Translations under genes and position numbers: made by a program
The notes under the pieces: model-generated
What the model was told of the DNA's origin: nothing
The model's input: only the letters and a program-made list of their open reading frames with translations
The model's database searches: none
Shown here: positions 10,788 to 22,489 of the stretch, in pieces
How the letters are laid out: each line of letters starts with the position of its first letter
How positions within the stretch are numbered: position 1 is the first letter of the stretch
From: Cyrtodaria siliqua
Taxonomy: Eukaryota > Mollusca > Bivalvia > Adapedonta > Hiatellidae
DNA length: 64,000 nt
Direction of reading: 5' to 3'
Assembly (NCBI GenBank): GCA_037043455.1
Contig: JAWPHD010007158.1
Span: forward strand, 62,001-126,000

Positions 10788-11470
10788 GTTTCTACCAGAA
10801 AGGACTTTATGGTTGCACGATATCTGTTCTACCAGAGGGGACTTTATGATTGCATGATGTCTGTCATTATGGCTTCTGCCAGAGAGGACTTCATGATTGC
10901 ACGATGTCTGTCATTATGGCTTCTGCCAGAGAGGACTTCATGATTGCACGATGTCTGTCATTATTGCTTCTACCAGAGGGGACTTTATGATTGCACGATG
11001 TCTGTCATTATTGCTTCTACCAGAGGGGACTTTATGATTGCACGATGTCTGTCAGTATTGCTTCTACCAGAGGGGACTTTATGATTGCACGATATCTGTC
11101 ATTATTGCTTCTACCAGAGAGGACTTCATGATTGCACGATGTCTGTCATTATTGCTTCTACCAGAGAGGACTTTATGATTGCACGATGTCTGTCATTATA
11201 GCTTCTACCAGAGGGGACTTTATGATTGCACGATGTCTGTCATTATTGCTTCTACCAGAGGGGACTTGATGATTGCACGATATCTGTCATTATTGCTTCT
11301 ACCAGAGGGAACTTTATGATTGCACGATGTCTGTCATTATGTCTTCTACCAGAGAGGACTTTATGATTGCACGATGTCTGTTCTACCAGAGGGACTTTAT
11401 GATTGCACTATGTCTGTCATTATGTCTTCTACCAGAGGGAACTTTATGATTGCACGATGTGTGTCATTCA
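10788..11470. repeat. 47-bp minisatellite, about 14 units
   Basis: The unit contains CTTCTACCAGAGGGGACTTT and ATGATTGCACGATGTCTGTC and repeats every 47 bp (for example GACTTTATG at 10981 and 11028). Some units lack the CATTATTGCT part, giving shorter monomers near 10830 and 11385. Divergence is highest at the left edge. Confidence 0.92.
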
Positions 11471-14344
11471 TTCCGTCAGACCAAGCCGTAAATGGTCTGT
11501 CATATGCATCGAGACAGAGAGAGCATACCAAGACAATGTGTCGCGTGTATCACCCAGGTATATATATGTATCTTAAAGGTCAAGATCATATTTATACTTT
11601 AAAAGTCATAGTTCTAATTTTGCGTCTTGGCTATAACTTCTTTATCTATCATTCGATTCCATTAATAGTATACTCACTTGTTCTCCACCATCACACGGTT
11701 AAGCGTAGCCATTTTAAGCGAAGATTGCTAAAAACGGGATTTTTTTTTAAAATTTTAATTCTTTGTGTAATATAAAGGGATTGAAGGTTCTTAAGTTGTC
11801 TATTATATCAAATGTATATGGAGAAAAAATGAAATGAACATAAAGCACACATCTTGAATTTTTTAGGAAAAACAAACAAACAAAAAAGGCCTAAACAATG
11901 CTGATTTTTGGAATAGTTACTAAAATTTAATATAACTTAAAGCAAAAAAGAAATTGTTATTATATTATTACTAATTTAAAGATGACACAAGCAACAGAAA
12001 TGATGAATAACCTTATATTTTGTTTTGTTTTAAGTATAAAGTTTTTAAACTTCTTTCAAATACTGTTTGATTTTCCGCAAAAAAAGAGTCAAGACGTAGT
12101 CATCGTATTCATTTAAAAAAAAATATTTTCATGTAAATTAATATAATAGATAACTTTCAGAAGCTTCACCCCTTAAATATTTTAATGATAATCATGCTTA
12201 AGGTGTATTTTCTCTCCAGTTTTCATCGAGTGTTGTTCAAATTTGCAACTTTTGGCTCCCAAAAAACGGCATTTCATAGCCTCACGAGCTACGCCCCTTT
12301 CCGCTCACTTTCCCTCACCGATCGCAACTCCGGACGCCTCTGTCGCTTAAACATACGCCATGCGTCTCCATACCACCAATCGTCTATCCAGACGGTTAAC
12401 GTTAACTTCGGAATCATGTGAGGACATAGTTGTGCCCACTGCCGCCGAGTCTAACGCAAATGATGTCTCGACCACGCAAATGATGTCTCGACCACACTAA
12501 CCTTTGTTGTCTAAGTCGAGTGAGAGTGTGTTTTGCCTTCTGGCTTTAAAACCAATGTGTAAAGTGACTTGATGAATGATTTGGCTGTGAATGAGAGCGT
12601 TACGTTTGTGCGCAATATAATTAGATACTTCCTCTAAAGTCTGCATCGGTACAATATCAATCTCCACGCAGAGTTATCATTCCTTGCACTCACATATATC
12701 TCTGCTAACTACTTAATTACAAGATTTTGGTAAAACCTGTTAAATTGGAATATGTTTGCCTGAAACTTATTTATTTCTTGTGTAAATATCATTTTCAGAA
12801 TATCTGCAAATTAGATGTTACAAGATCTTAAATAATGCATGAAAACAATTTGGTTTTAATCGGGTCTATTTTACTACAAAAATAATACGTACTTAGGTCT
12901 CATCAATCGAAACGCATATGCAAACATTTCAAACCAAAGCTCGATAGCAGAAAATTACTGAAAAAAATTAAATCTTAGAAATAAAAATTGAAATTATTTA
13001 ATATAGGTCTATATTTTATCTTTGCAGATCACGCAAAAGGATTTATTATAAACATCGTCATAACTTTTTGAATAATCACGTGACCTAACCGTTCGCCCTA
13101 CTTCCTTTGACGTTGACAGAGTCAAATGAGGAACGAGTGTACTCTGGGTAGAGATTGCGGTACAATATGGCCCATTTAGTTTTGAAACGAAAATCATTGC
13201 GCATTTTAAATGTGTGTGTGAGGGTAGGGTGAGCCGAGGCGATGTACATGATACATCATCCATTGGCCATATTAAAAAAATACTGTTCCTGTGTGTGTGT
13301 GGTTTTGTTTTCTGAAATCGGCTTTCAACTTGAAAAGCATTAGGAGACAGATTTTGGACTTCAAACGCATTAGGGCAGTAACGTTCCCCATGCGTTCACA
13401 CGAACTACACTGACATGTTTGAAGTTTCATTTTATATCCATATAGATGTTCATTTGTTATGTGTCAGTTTCCAGCTTTACGCTCAACAGTTCACATCAGT
13501 TAGCGCAAATTAATAGGTCAGTATGTTAGTAATATTGTGAAAATAAATGTTGTCACAAAAACGCGTTTGCAATTATCACGTTTACAAACAGGTGCTCTTA
13601 GTTTTGTATCTTGGTGCAATGATAACAAGAAAACAGTGATATAAAGTATCACAAACCGGTCAGAACAGTTACATAAGAAAACAGTATGGGGAATGAATAT
13701 AATAAAAATAAACGAACAGTGTGTAGATGTTAGACTTTTTTTTTGTAATTGTCAACAATCAAAGCACATGTATCATGAAAGATTTGAGCACTAATTAAAC
13801 TAGTCATCATGAGACAAAATGAACATGTTTTAATTTGGCATTTGTGTTGTATAATGTTATAATATGAATATGATAGACATCTAAAATACTGTGTGTAATG
13901 GATCACTAAATAAATTGTTTTCATGATTAGAATGTGAGGAATTGGGAAAAGATCATGGTTAGAATATGAAGAATTGGTAAATTATCATAGTTATAAACAA
14001 AAAGACAACTTAATGATAATATAATAGCAATTGGAACGTGTGTGAAGGTAATCTGATTCTCAGTTTTTAGCAATGTAAATTTACATTAGAAGCAAGGGTT
14101 ATAATCTTCGTTGATATTATTATTGCAATCTGATTAGTAGTTCGTGTAAATAATTAGCAGTGGAACAGACCTATTCAAAGTCTTTAGAAGATGCTTCAGT
14201 TAAAGTTTCATCAACTCTGTTGAATGATTGAAGAGGTGTTGCTTATTTTAAAATCAGACAGCACCAAAAAGAGATACATATATAACTGTACACACAAACA
14301 GTTAGTAATATTTAAACACAATTTTTCTTATATTATTCTTACAC
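11471..14344. other. Long unannotated stretch; one 20-bp doublet
   Basis: No gene is supported. A short direct doublet, CAAATGATGTCTCGACCAC, lies at 12457-12495. A C-rich segment near 12290-12370 breaks the AT-rich background but carries no recognisable domain. The rest is AT-rich with short frames only. Confidence 0.4.
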
Positions 14345-14844
14345 TTAAAGGGAATGTAGCGACACAGTCAACCCATCTGTATTATTGAGAGTTCTGAAAT
14401 ACTTGAATAAGGGTGAAGGAATTATCAAAATCGGATGATAAACAAAGAAGATATGATCATTAGAAGTTTCTGTTGAAACGGATATGGAAGCGGCCATTTT
14501 GAGAGCTATGACATCACGGTTCTAAATAAATGACAACAACTTTATAAAAAATATGTAATACTTAATGGCAGTAATGCTTTATATGACCAGTAAAAAAAAA
14601 TCATTCATTTGCAGTGATTTTCTTCGTTTTAAATGATATTTATCAATATTCCATATATGGTAATATGGAACTATGACGTCATAGTTCTAAAAATGGCGGC
14701 TCCCGTATTGTTTTAGAACAACCTTTAAATGGTCATATCTTTTTTGTTTATTATCCGATTGTGATAATTCTTTCACATTTTCCCAAGTTTTTCAGAACTC
14801 TCAATAACAGAGCTTGTTTGGCTGTGTCGCTACATTCCCTTTAA
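14345..14844. mobile_element. 500-bp MITE with TTAAAGGGA ends
   Basis: The ends TTAAAGGGAATGTAGCGACA and its exact reverse complement at 14825-14844 form a perfect 23-bp inverted repeat. Beyond it the arms stay imperfectly complementary (for example GAGAGTTCTGAAA against TTTCAGAACTCTC, and ATGGCGGC-type blocks near the centre). The TTAA at each edge fits a piggyBac-like TTAA target, but this could equally be part of the inverted repeat. There is no coding capacity. Confidence 0.8.
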
Positions 14845-15134
14845 TAGTAATTATTGAATAAATGCAAGTTATGAAGTAAAACTAACGGGGCACCGCGAGC
14901 TTTTAAAAAATCAAGTTTGCCGTTTGTACCTTTTATAAAGTTTAACATCAATTAATAATCAGTGACGATAACGATTTGGAACCAGCTGTATTCGTATGCT
15001 GAAAAAGATTTATAGACTGTATCCCTGAAATGGATACGCAAATCTATATATTTCAAGAAAGATTACCTTGATGAAACTATTATCTAAATATGTCAAGATA
15101 GTTTAAAGACATACTTTAACTCATATATACTAGT

Positions 15135-15760
15135 ACCGATTTTTGGACTACGGTTGTATTATTTGGGTAAAATGTACCAACGCTAACAAAGACCGCATAG
15201 TTAATATATATATATATATACAAAGGAAAAGCAGCATTCAAGGACGACAGTCAACCACAAACACACACAGCAAACAAGGAACAAATTTAAAGATGAATAA
15301 AAAGCCAAATACGACATCACAAACACAAACACTTCAAAAACGTGCAGCAAGGCTAACAGCTGACTTTTTAACATGTTTAAAGACTTTAAAGTGGTCATCA
15401 TTCCCTAAACGTGTTCAATAGCACACATGCCTAATGGTTTACAAATCAGTATATGGTCAAACACCAGAATATATCAGTCGACTATTAATAAATGCCTCAA
15501 CAATACCTGAGCGAAAACTACGTTATATTATATACAAATGAAAACTTGCATATTGCCAGAGCGCATACATTTTGCTATGATAATTATTTATCTGTGTGTG
15601 GTCCTAACGACTGGAACACTCTCCCATCTAAATTAGACGATCATCAATATTCATATTCAAACGCTTGCTAAAAGACCACCTCGTGAAATTGTAAAATTGA
15701 AATTTACAGGTATATTGTCTCATGGTGGTCTAGCTAAATATGTTGTCTAACCATGGGATA
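15135..15760 (+). pseudogene. Decayed LINE: C-terminal end of reverse transcriptase ORF
   Basis: Translated pieces in shifted frames read DYGCIIWVKCTNANKDRI, then LQKRAARLTADFLTCLKTL, KWSSFPKRVQ and CLMVYKSVYGQTPEYI, then FCYDNYLSVCGPNDWNTLPS. This is the usual order at the end of non-LTR retrotransposon polymerases (xDYCxxVW, LQKRAAR, RRxxHxxxMxYK, WNxLP). A stop and frameshifts break it. A foreign block of about 115 bp (AAGGACGACAGTCAACCACA on) sits between the first and second motif, and a similar block occurs near 49300. A second copy of the 3' end is at 24680-24840. Confidence 0.75.
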
Positions 15761-15808
15761 AATATGAGATATTTACCTATACATGCATGCATCAATCCAT
15801 CTTATGAC

Positions 15809-16450
15809 TTAATAAAAACAGAGTCTGCTTCTGTTATTTCTTGTTAGTGTTTGTTGCTTCCCAGGAAAATGGGGGTCATGTATCTTCTAAGAAAGAACTT
15901 GTCTCATGAATGAATGGTCCTTTTAAAAACATAAACAATGAATGAATGGTGTTTTACGGCACGTCGACACATAAATAGGTCATATTGTGCGCAAAAATTT
16001 ATGAAAAATGAAGTATTAATTAAAAACTAATGTAAATATATAAAGATAAAAATATTAAAAAATAAGGGATGAAAAACACTGAGATGCCATAATATTGTAT
16101 TCATACACTCATTTCCTTATAAGCAAAATAAATTAAAAACTCACAATTTTAACATGACAATGCTTGAAAAATGTAACAAATAGATCAACAATGTGATATA
16201 AACCAAAAATAGCACTTTAAATTAGTGAAAATGCCTTTTTTTACAAAAAGAAATGAGAATTATTTATTGACGCCACTACCACAGGCCGACACTTCCTGTG
16301 TTGCAATGGGTGTGCTACACCTTAAAAGTAGAATATCGCTAGAAGGCGTGAGAATTGTTGCACTTACATTACCTCTCATGAACACACTTAATAAAACCGA
16401 GTCAGCTACTGTTATCTCTTGTTTGTGTTTGTTGCTTCCAAGGGATCCCC
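15809..16450. repeat. Direct repeat pair around 'gagtcTGCTTCTGTTAT' blocks
   Basis: CTTAATAAAAACAGAGTC followed by TGTTATTTCTTG and GTGTTTGTTGCTTCC at 15809-15870 recurs at 16388-16450 with few changes. The family D retroposon at 15936 lies between them. This is probably LINE 3'-UTR sequence in two copies. Confidence 0.55.
15936..16090 (-). mobile_element. Family D retroposon, partial, minus strand
   Basis: It shares GAATGAATGGTGTTTTACGG, CACGTCGACACATAAATAGG and TCATATTGTGCGCAAAAA with copies at 36491-36752 (-) and 41204-41527 (+). In its sense direction it ends in TAAAACACCATTCATTC. The 5' part is missing here. Confidence 0.7.
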
Positions 16451-16920
16451 TTTTCAGTATTTATGTGTATAACCAAGTTATGGCAGATTCCAGTGTGTTG
16501 TTTATTTGTTTTAACGAAATAACCCAAATATGAACGTTATAATGTCTTGCCATACTCACTGGGCCCATGGTCTATATTTGTGACATTTGTGAGGGGAAAG
16601 ATTTGAATATTTGTGAATATTTTTACAAGTTGACTAACTGAATATCATGAGTATAATGTATCCTCGCTGTTTTTCACTAAACTTCTTTTAAATGAGGTAG
16701 TATACATTATTAATTGTCTTCTATTATCCCACAGCCTATTAACTGAGAATGCATAAAAATATGAAAACGCAGCATTCACCTGGTCATCATGAAGGCTTAT
16801 ACTTCATACTATGTTAAATATATATATCTTTTAGAAAACTGGTCTCTAAAATGCCGACGTCGCAAATGCTTTTCACCGTTTACAAACGAACAGTGTATCT
16901 GTTTGTTTGTTTGAAGTTGA
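16450..16920. other. No gene recognised
   Basis: A 102-codon frame (16225-16533) overlaps the left part, but it covers the repeat noted at 16388-16450 and shows no domain. The remainder is AT-rich. Confidence 0.35.
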
Positions 16921-16924
16921 ACTT

Positions 16925-17365
16925 TGGTTTTGGTGGTAGAGGCAGACCACCCTATTAATCTTGGGTAGAACCAGTACTGTCATTACGTGGTCCGAGTATT
17001 AACTTTCATACCCCATCCAACCCTTTCTCCAAGAAGCCAAAACGGGGTTGGCTGGGGTATGAAATAAGACAATAATTTCGGCTTAAAAAGTTTGCATATT
17101 GTAAAATTAAAACATTTAAGGTCATTTTAAACAGGTTATTGCATATTTTCGGTAAAATTGATTTTAAAACGTGTTTTATTGTCGAAATATCCGTATAAAA
17201 ACCTGCTAATATATGCGTTCCCATCGCTTATTGGAATTAAGGTGGGACCACGTAATGGTGTACCACCCTTTGTAAGAAACGACGCTTTCTCACTTACAAG
17301 TCGAGCTCCCAGTGGGATTCGAAGAAGGTTTCAAACGCAGTGTCATTACCCTCTCGACCACGGAA
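16925..17365 (-). mobile_element. Family C SINE interrupted by a 277-bp MITE
   Basis: Body blocks GGTGGTAGAGGCAGACCACC and TTGGGTAGAACCAGTACTGT (to 16980) continue after the MITE as CACTTACAAGTCGAGCTCCC and AGTGGGATTCGAA (17280 on), ending with the head region CTCTCGACCACGG. The box B region is partly deleted. Confidence 0.8.
16981..17257. mobile_element. MITE with CATTACGTGGTCC ends, nested in a SINE
   Basis: The terminal inverted repeats CATTACGTGGTCC and GGACCACGTAATG are perfect over 13 bp. Inside the left end is a second hairpin, CATACCCCATCCAACCC against GGGTTGGCTGGGGTATG. A second copy at 48040-48266 lacks about 50 bp of the interior. The target duplication is not clear. There is no open frame for a transposase. 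Confidence 0.82.
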
Positions 17366-18244
17366 GTATTTTAACAGTGTATTGAAGTGTTTGGTTTTTT
17401 ATACCTGACCACAATGTCAGATAAAGTGATGGATTTACACGATAAATCCCTTGTTTTTGATCAAATGTATGGCATGTGTCGGGTAATAAATGAATTTAAC
17501 GATAATTTATTTTTCATTTGCAATTTATGACTTAAATTCATTTTTGTTGTATGTGTCATGTGTGATTTGTAAATATTCTGAATTTTGAATAATTAAAATA
17601 CGGATTTATTTAAGTCACATGTATTGTATGTATGCCATTTATATGTTGATCTGTATATATTTTGACTACTTTGACTGTAATATCTATGTATACTCTCCTA
17701 TGCTTGGAAGAAATACAAATCTACTACTACTAATAATAATTAAATTTAAGATAATAATATTTGTAACTTAAATTATTTTTTTTAATTTAAGATAAATATA
17801 ACAGAGCTATTAAATATACTTCTGCTTAAGACAGGTGTCTATCCATTTTACGTGACCGCTAAAACAGGTTTGATTGCACATGTATTTTTTTTAAATATCA
17901 ACAGATTTTAATACTTATGAGTGTTAGTAGCAAACAATGGTTAACAAGAGCTATACTAAATGATTTGTAATACTATGATCAATTATTGTAGATATTGGAA
18001 TTTCTTAGTCTAAACCCCTCATATACATATGTGGATAGATTTCTTATAGTTGTTCCATTTTCACATGTTATTAACTGAATGAACTTAGGAATATTTGGCC
18101 TAAACAAGAAATAGCGATTTATATATTTTTTCCTTAAATCAGTCTACAGTGTACATTCTAAAATAAAATGAAATTCGTCTGCCAATGTGTTACAAACGGA
18201 ACATGTCCTTTCATTAACTGGTGTTTTATGTGGCTTTTATATAT
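17366..18244. other. AT-rich DNA, no gene recognised
   Basis: The stretch holds short TAC/TAA trinucleotide runs near 17720-17740 and AT-rich sequence. No coding signal is seen. Confidence 0.35.
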
Positions 18245-18380
18245 ACAACAACAAAATCGAATAGAAATGGGCTATTCTCCCCTTCTTACAATGCCCATTT
18301 GAAACAAAAATGGAGGGACTACTTTTTATTATAGGAACTACATTCACCTCGGAAGTTTATTTGCAATTGGTGGTGGTAAA
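18245..18380 (-). repeat. Partial third copy of the 1570/9090 dispersed element
   Basis: AAAATCGAATAGAAATGGGC followed by TGCCCATTT and GGAACTACATTC aligns with 9390-9530. Only the one end of the element is present. Confidence 0.65.
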
Positions 18381-18783
18381 TCTTTTACGCAGACTAGTCT
18401 ATTTGGTGCGAAATTCTGTTGGAGCATGATTTTTCCATCACCTGTTACATTTGATTGTGCGTTTAAGTTTTAGCAACAAAGAAAAGAATGTGCGAGATGT
18501 AAACACAGAGATGGTGATAAATTAAGGACGAGAACGTAAATCACTATGAATGTGCTACGAACATAAACCACACGTGTTACAAAAGACGCGCACATTCTAC
18601 AAGTATACAGAAACAAATAAGTTTAGCAATACTTTTTTCACATCTAGCTCAAATACAATGTATCTTATTTATAATGTGAAGTATTTGAAAACATTGGCAT
18701 ACCATAGAGTGTTTTTCTTTTTCACTTAGAATTTGTGATCCCAGGTACGTATCAGAGTTATCTCCCATTTAGTTAAAACTGTA

Positions 18784-19015
18784 TTGTGTTTTACGTCATT
18801 TTCATCCCATGTAAGGTTATATATGACGGTCGATTTTTTGTGGTGGAGCCAAACCACCCACTTATCCTGGGTAGAACCAGTACTGTACAACTCCCGCCAT
18901 CCGCAAGAATCGACACTTCCTCACATACAAGTCGAGCTCCCAGTGGGATTCGAACCCGCAGCGGTGAGAGGCGAGAAGGCTTACAACACAACGTCGTTAA
19001 CCATGGAGACGCTTA
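18784..19015 (-). mobile_element. Near full-length family C SINE
   Basis: On the minus strand: a degraded head (TCTCCATGGTTAACGACGTT), then box B CGGGTTCGAATCCCACTGGG, GTCGATTCTTGCGGATGGCG, CTGGTTCTACCCAGGATAAG, the ATATATAACCTTACATGGGA block and the 3' end TGACGTAAAACACAATAC. Overlapping frames of 66 to 113 codons are SINE translation artefacts. Confidence 0.85.
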
Positions 19016-19129
19016 TCATATTTCATTTAAAGATATACGAATATTATCAAGAAAATGGTAAATCTTTATTAAATACATGTTCTGGGTTTATAGTGTTGAA
19101 ACCCGCAAAAAAAGAAAGATCATAACCTT

Positions 19130-19300
19130 GGTCCGTATTCATAAAGCTTCTTAATATCTTAAGTCTACTTTTATCAATTCTTAAAACAGATGGTTAGCAG
19201 TGCCCCTGAGAAGTTAATAAGGATATTTAAGAATATGTACAAATCTTAAATGTTTACTTAAGAATATTTTCCACTTAAGTGGCTTTCTGAATACGGGCCC
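19130..19300. mobile_element. Short hAT-like MITE
   Basis: GGTCCGTATTCATAAAGCTT at the left end pairs with GCTTTCTGAATACGGGCC at the right end (15 of 17 positions). Internal TTAAGTCTACTTTTA and CACTTAAGTGG blocks extend the imperfect inverted symmetry. It is about 170 bp and has no coding capacity. Confidence 0.75.
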
Positions 19301-20560
19301 TTGTCATTATAATTAAATATAACAAACCAAATTGTAAATGTTTTAAATTGGCTCGCATAACATTGAAATAAGAACGACATTTTAATTTCTGTTAAGCAGG
19401 TAAATTAAAATTGTTTACTCCACCACACCCACGCGCCCCCACCCCAATATCTTTTGAAAAGAATGCCCTGTATATACTTGATACATAATTATGTCAGTTA
19501 CATTGCCCATCTGTTCAGGATTTACCATGTAATAACCTTGCTAAACATTTTTTATCAGTATATATAATTAACTATAATATATAAACAAACAGTAAACAAG
19601 CACGACTGCTATAAAGTCACATATGAATTATTTGTTAAGGCTAAGATGAAGCGTTTGGGCGGCTAAGATGAAGCCTTTGGTCATGGAAGTCAACACCAAA
19701 ACGACATGTTTTACAAACCTTTCATAATTTGACAAGACCATGAATCAAAGAAAAAAATATTAATTCTAGGTTGGTCGTATCTTCTTGATTTATTATCCGA
19801 ATTTGATAATTCTTACACCTTTTAAAATTATTGTAAGATTGGGAGAGGCAGGCTTGGATGAGTGGGGAACGAGCGTTTTGGTGGAGTGGAGTCTTGGTCC
19901 GAGGGAATCTTCTAATTAGAAGGACGAGAAATAAAGAATGGTAGGTTCAAAGCGTGAGTGGCTGCATTTATGCTCCATGTATCAATCGGAAACTTGCATA
20001 CCAACTCTGATCTAAAGTCGAGAACGTTTACAATGTGCAGACCATCAGTTCAGTTCGACCTAATTATTTTTATTTACTGTATTTGAATAATTAAAATAGT
20101 TGGTATTTTGTGGGGATGCGAGATGGGGATAATGCTTCCATGGTTTTCATTACGGGTTTCTTAACACTCCGACAATAATTTAAAATGTTAATATCTCCGT
20201 AATATATCATTGTGCCAACGTGGTGACTAGTTATTTCTGGAATTTAAGATGCATGTAAGTCCAATGAAGTTGGAGTTATGAAAACTACTAAAAAAAGGAA
20301 AATGGAGGCAATACGGCACGCACTCACGGATTAAATAAAACACAATTCTGCAGAAAGCAGCGAAACGAGACTAACGTTTCATCGGCCACATGCATGCAGT
20401 TCTAAAAAGTCACGCTACTCGGGACATGGGACCCTTGCCGAAACCCCCGACGGTCCTGGTAAAATAAAACATGTAAGCTATGTTTTATTCGTAACATGGC
20501 TTTGTGATACGTTCAAAAAGAGCATCAATCTACATTCTGAAAGGGATGGTAACGTTTGAT
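19301..20560. other. No gene recognised
   Basis: AT-rich DNA. A short stretch at 19765-19830 (TTATTATCCGAATTTGATAA) resembles the right end of the MITE at 14345-14844, so a fragment of that family may lie here. Confidence 0.35.
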
Positions 20561-20569
20561 GTTTGTCTT

Positions 20570-20675
20570 TAATCTAGTCTTTGATCTAGTCTTTGATCTT
20601 GTCTTTAATCTCTTTAATCTCTTTAATCTTGTCTTCAATCTTGTCTTAATCTTGTCTTAATCTTGTCTTATCTGC
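20570..20675. repeat. Short tandem repeat of CTTGTCTTTAATCTT type
   Basis: Runs of (GTCTTTGATCTA/T), (TCTTTAATC) and (TTGTCTTAATC) form an 11-12 bp variable minisatellite of about 100 bp. Confidence 0.85.
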
Positions 20676-20689
20676 TCCTAATGGTTAAT

Positions 20690-20995
20690 TTTATTGTTGC
20701 TCCGGCTTCTGTCAAGTCAATGAGTATTGCTTGATGGCTTTATAATCTTTTATTATTTTATATTCATATATACATGATCATCTTTGTGTTATACTTATAT
20801 TGCCTATAAGTGCTGCCTAGTTTGTTAGCGGATGTAGCCTGGCTTGGATTTCTTTATTTGCACTGTCCCGTTTTATTAGGATGACAATACTCTATTATAG
20901 GGTAAGAGTGAGGTTTGGTACACCCTATGACATTGTTTATATCCCCAAGCGGCCTTGCCACTGACCGTTCAAAGCCGTTTCTTCTATTGTAAACC
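20690..20995 (+). repeat. Dispersed retroelement fragment, inverted copy at 49398-49690
   Basis: The reverse complement of 49398-49690 aligns over about 300 bp. Shared blocks include CACTGTCCCGTTTATT-like, GGATGACAATA, GAGTGAGGTTTGGT-like and CTGACCGTTCAAAGCC. It carries the same 3'-like module as 5840-6015 and 54800-55040. Confidence 0.6.
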
Positions 20996-21259
20996 CTTTA
21001 TATTTGTGGTGTCGCATACTTTGTTTTTATTGTTCCTTCTGATTTTGTTTTTGTTTTGTATGCGTGTTTTTGAGTGACTGTGTTTTGTGTGATACATCTC
21101 CTCATCGACTGATATACTTTCTTTCTTTGGTAATACTTTATTGATTCTCATTTTGTAAATATTTCGGGCGCATTTCTCCGGAGGCTCGACTTGTTTCATA
21201 GTTTCAATAATGGTCTGCTCGAAGATTAATACAAACAAACATACAGAGTCTCATTCACT

Positions 21260-21605
21260 GAGACGAGTCGTAGCACCTCAGTGCAATTAGTTTGATGAGT
21301 GGAAGACATAATGTGAGCTCTAATGTTGAAAGAGAAATGTCACCAGTGAGTGGCAAACGCACCCCCACGAAATTATTTGACCTTTGACCTCCAAGTTGAA
21401 CATGGCACTTTGAGGTAAGGACCTGCTTCTTACGTGCCACCTTCTCATTGTGATTAGCATTTGTGTGGCGCTTCATAAAATTTCCTTCAGTACTTTCGAA
21501 GTTATGGTTGAGACATGATTGTTTCGGACGGACGGACGGATGGACGGGCGAACGAACGGATGGTGCGATTACTGGGGAGCGTGTGGGGGGGGGGGGGGGG
21601 GGCTT
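21260..21605. repeat. Old transposon fragment with GGAC microsatellite and poly-G
   Basis: A stretch with CATTTGTGTGGCGCTTCATA is followed by (GGAC)n-like GACGGACGGACGGATGGACG and a run of about 20 G at 21585-21602. The poly-G makes a 147-codon minus frame with a Pro run, which is not a gene. No intact termini were found. Confidence 0.55.
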
Positions 21606-22420
21606 AAAATGGCTAACGATACTAAAAGTACACAACACACAATATAATGATCGTATGCTTATAACATTTGCATGCCGCAACAACAATATATAATACACTT
21701 TTCAGATGATAAACACGAAGCCACATGCCGCTTGAAAGAGTTTTTGTAAGCAAACATTGCTTTGCAGGACGGACGCTCAAACGGTTGACACTGTAAAAGT
21801 TTATTTACGTCACCTTCATAGTGAGCTTTAACACTGTAACCATTTTGCAGATCTTGCAGTTATACCTGAAGTCCCCATTCAATATCCTTTTATGGTCTTG
21901 ACGTCCAGAGAAGCTGTTGTATATTTCGGAGCAGTGGTTACAGATTTTCCTTCACCGTGAAAGTCGGCTTCTGTGTACGTCATAAACTGACACTTGCCAT
22001 TTTTTCTCATATGACGTCGCAGGATTTGTCAGCATACTTTTGAAATATGCATTTAGCTGTTGGGTCGTGATATTTTCCGCTTAATAATGACATTTAAAAA
22101 CAACTTAAAACTGGCAAAATCGTGTTCCTCCGTAATACAATGTGAGTCACGTGAATGATAGCATTTAGTTATGAAACGATAACATATTATTGCGTATATG
22201 CCTCCCGACCCTTTCAGGTCGTAGGCATGAAGCTAATATTCTCTCAGTTAACCGTACAGTCCATAAACGACATCCAGCGCACAATATGTCGACATGACAT
22301 CAAGCGCATACTGGAAATGTGAGGTAGATGAGCTCGACATCTATGACCAGGAATATTCGCAACAAAAAGTGGTAGTCTTGATCACTTTAAAAGAAATGAA
22401 ACCGGAACCGCATGTGTGCA
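21606..22420. other. No gene recognised
   Basis: Mixed-composition DNA with short frames and no repeat copies noticed. Confidence 0.35.
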
Positions 22421-22422
22421 AT

Positions 22423-22450
22423 ATTGTTTTATTATTATTATTATTATTAT

Positions 22451-22482
<32 letters not shown>
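22423..22482. repeat. (TTA)n(GTA)n trinucleotide microsatellite
   Basis: A run of TTA/ATT changes directly into a run of GTA/TAG. It creates a short Leu/Val open frame that is not a gene. Confidence 0.93.
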
Positions 22483-22489
22483 TAGTACG

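Noticed and set aside
18784..19125. 113-codon frame and its overlaps on both strands
   Set aside because: It is family C SINE sequence. The same peptide pieces appear at every SINE copy (34.6, 37.7 kb).
21255..21698. 147-codon minus-strand frame with a proline run
   Set aside because: Created by the poly-G and GGAC microsatellite; no domain, and both strands are open there.
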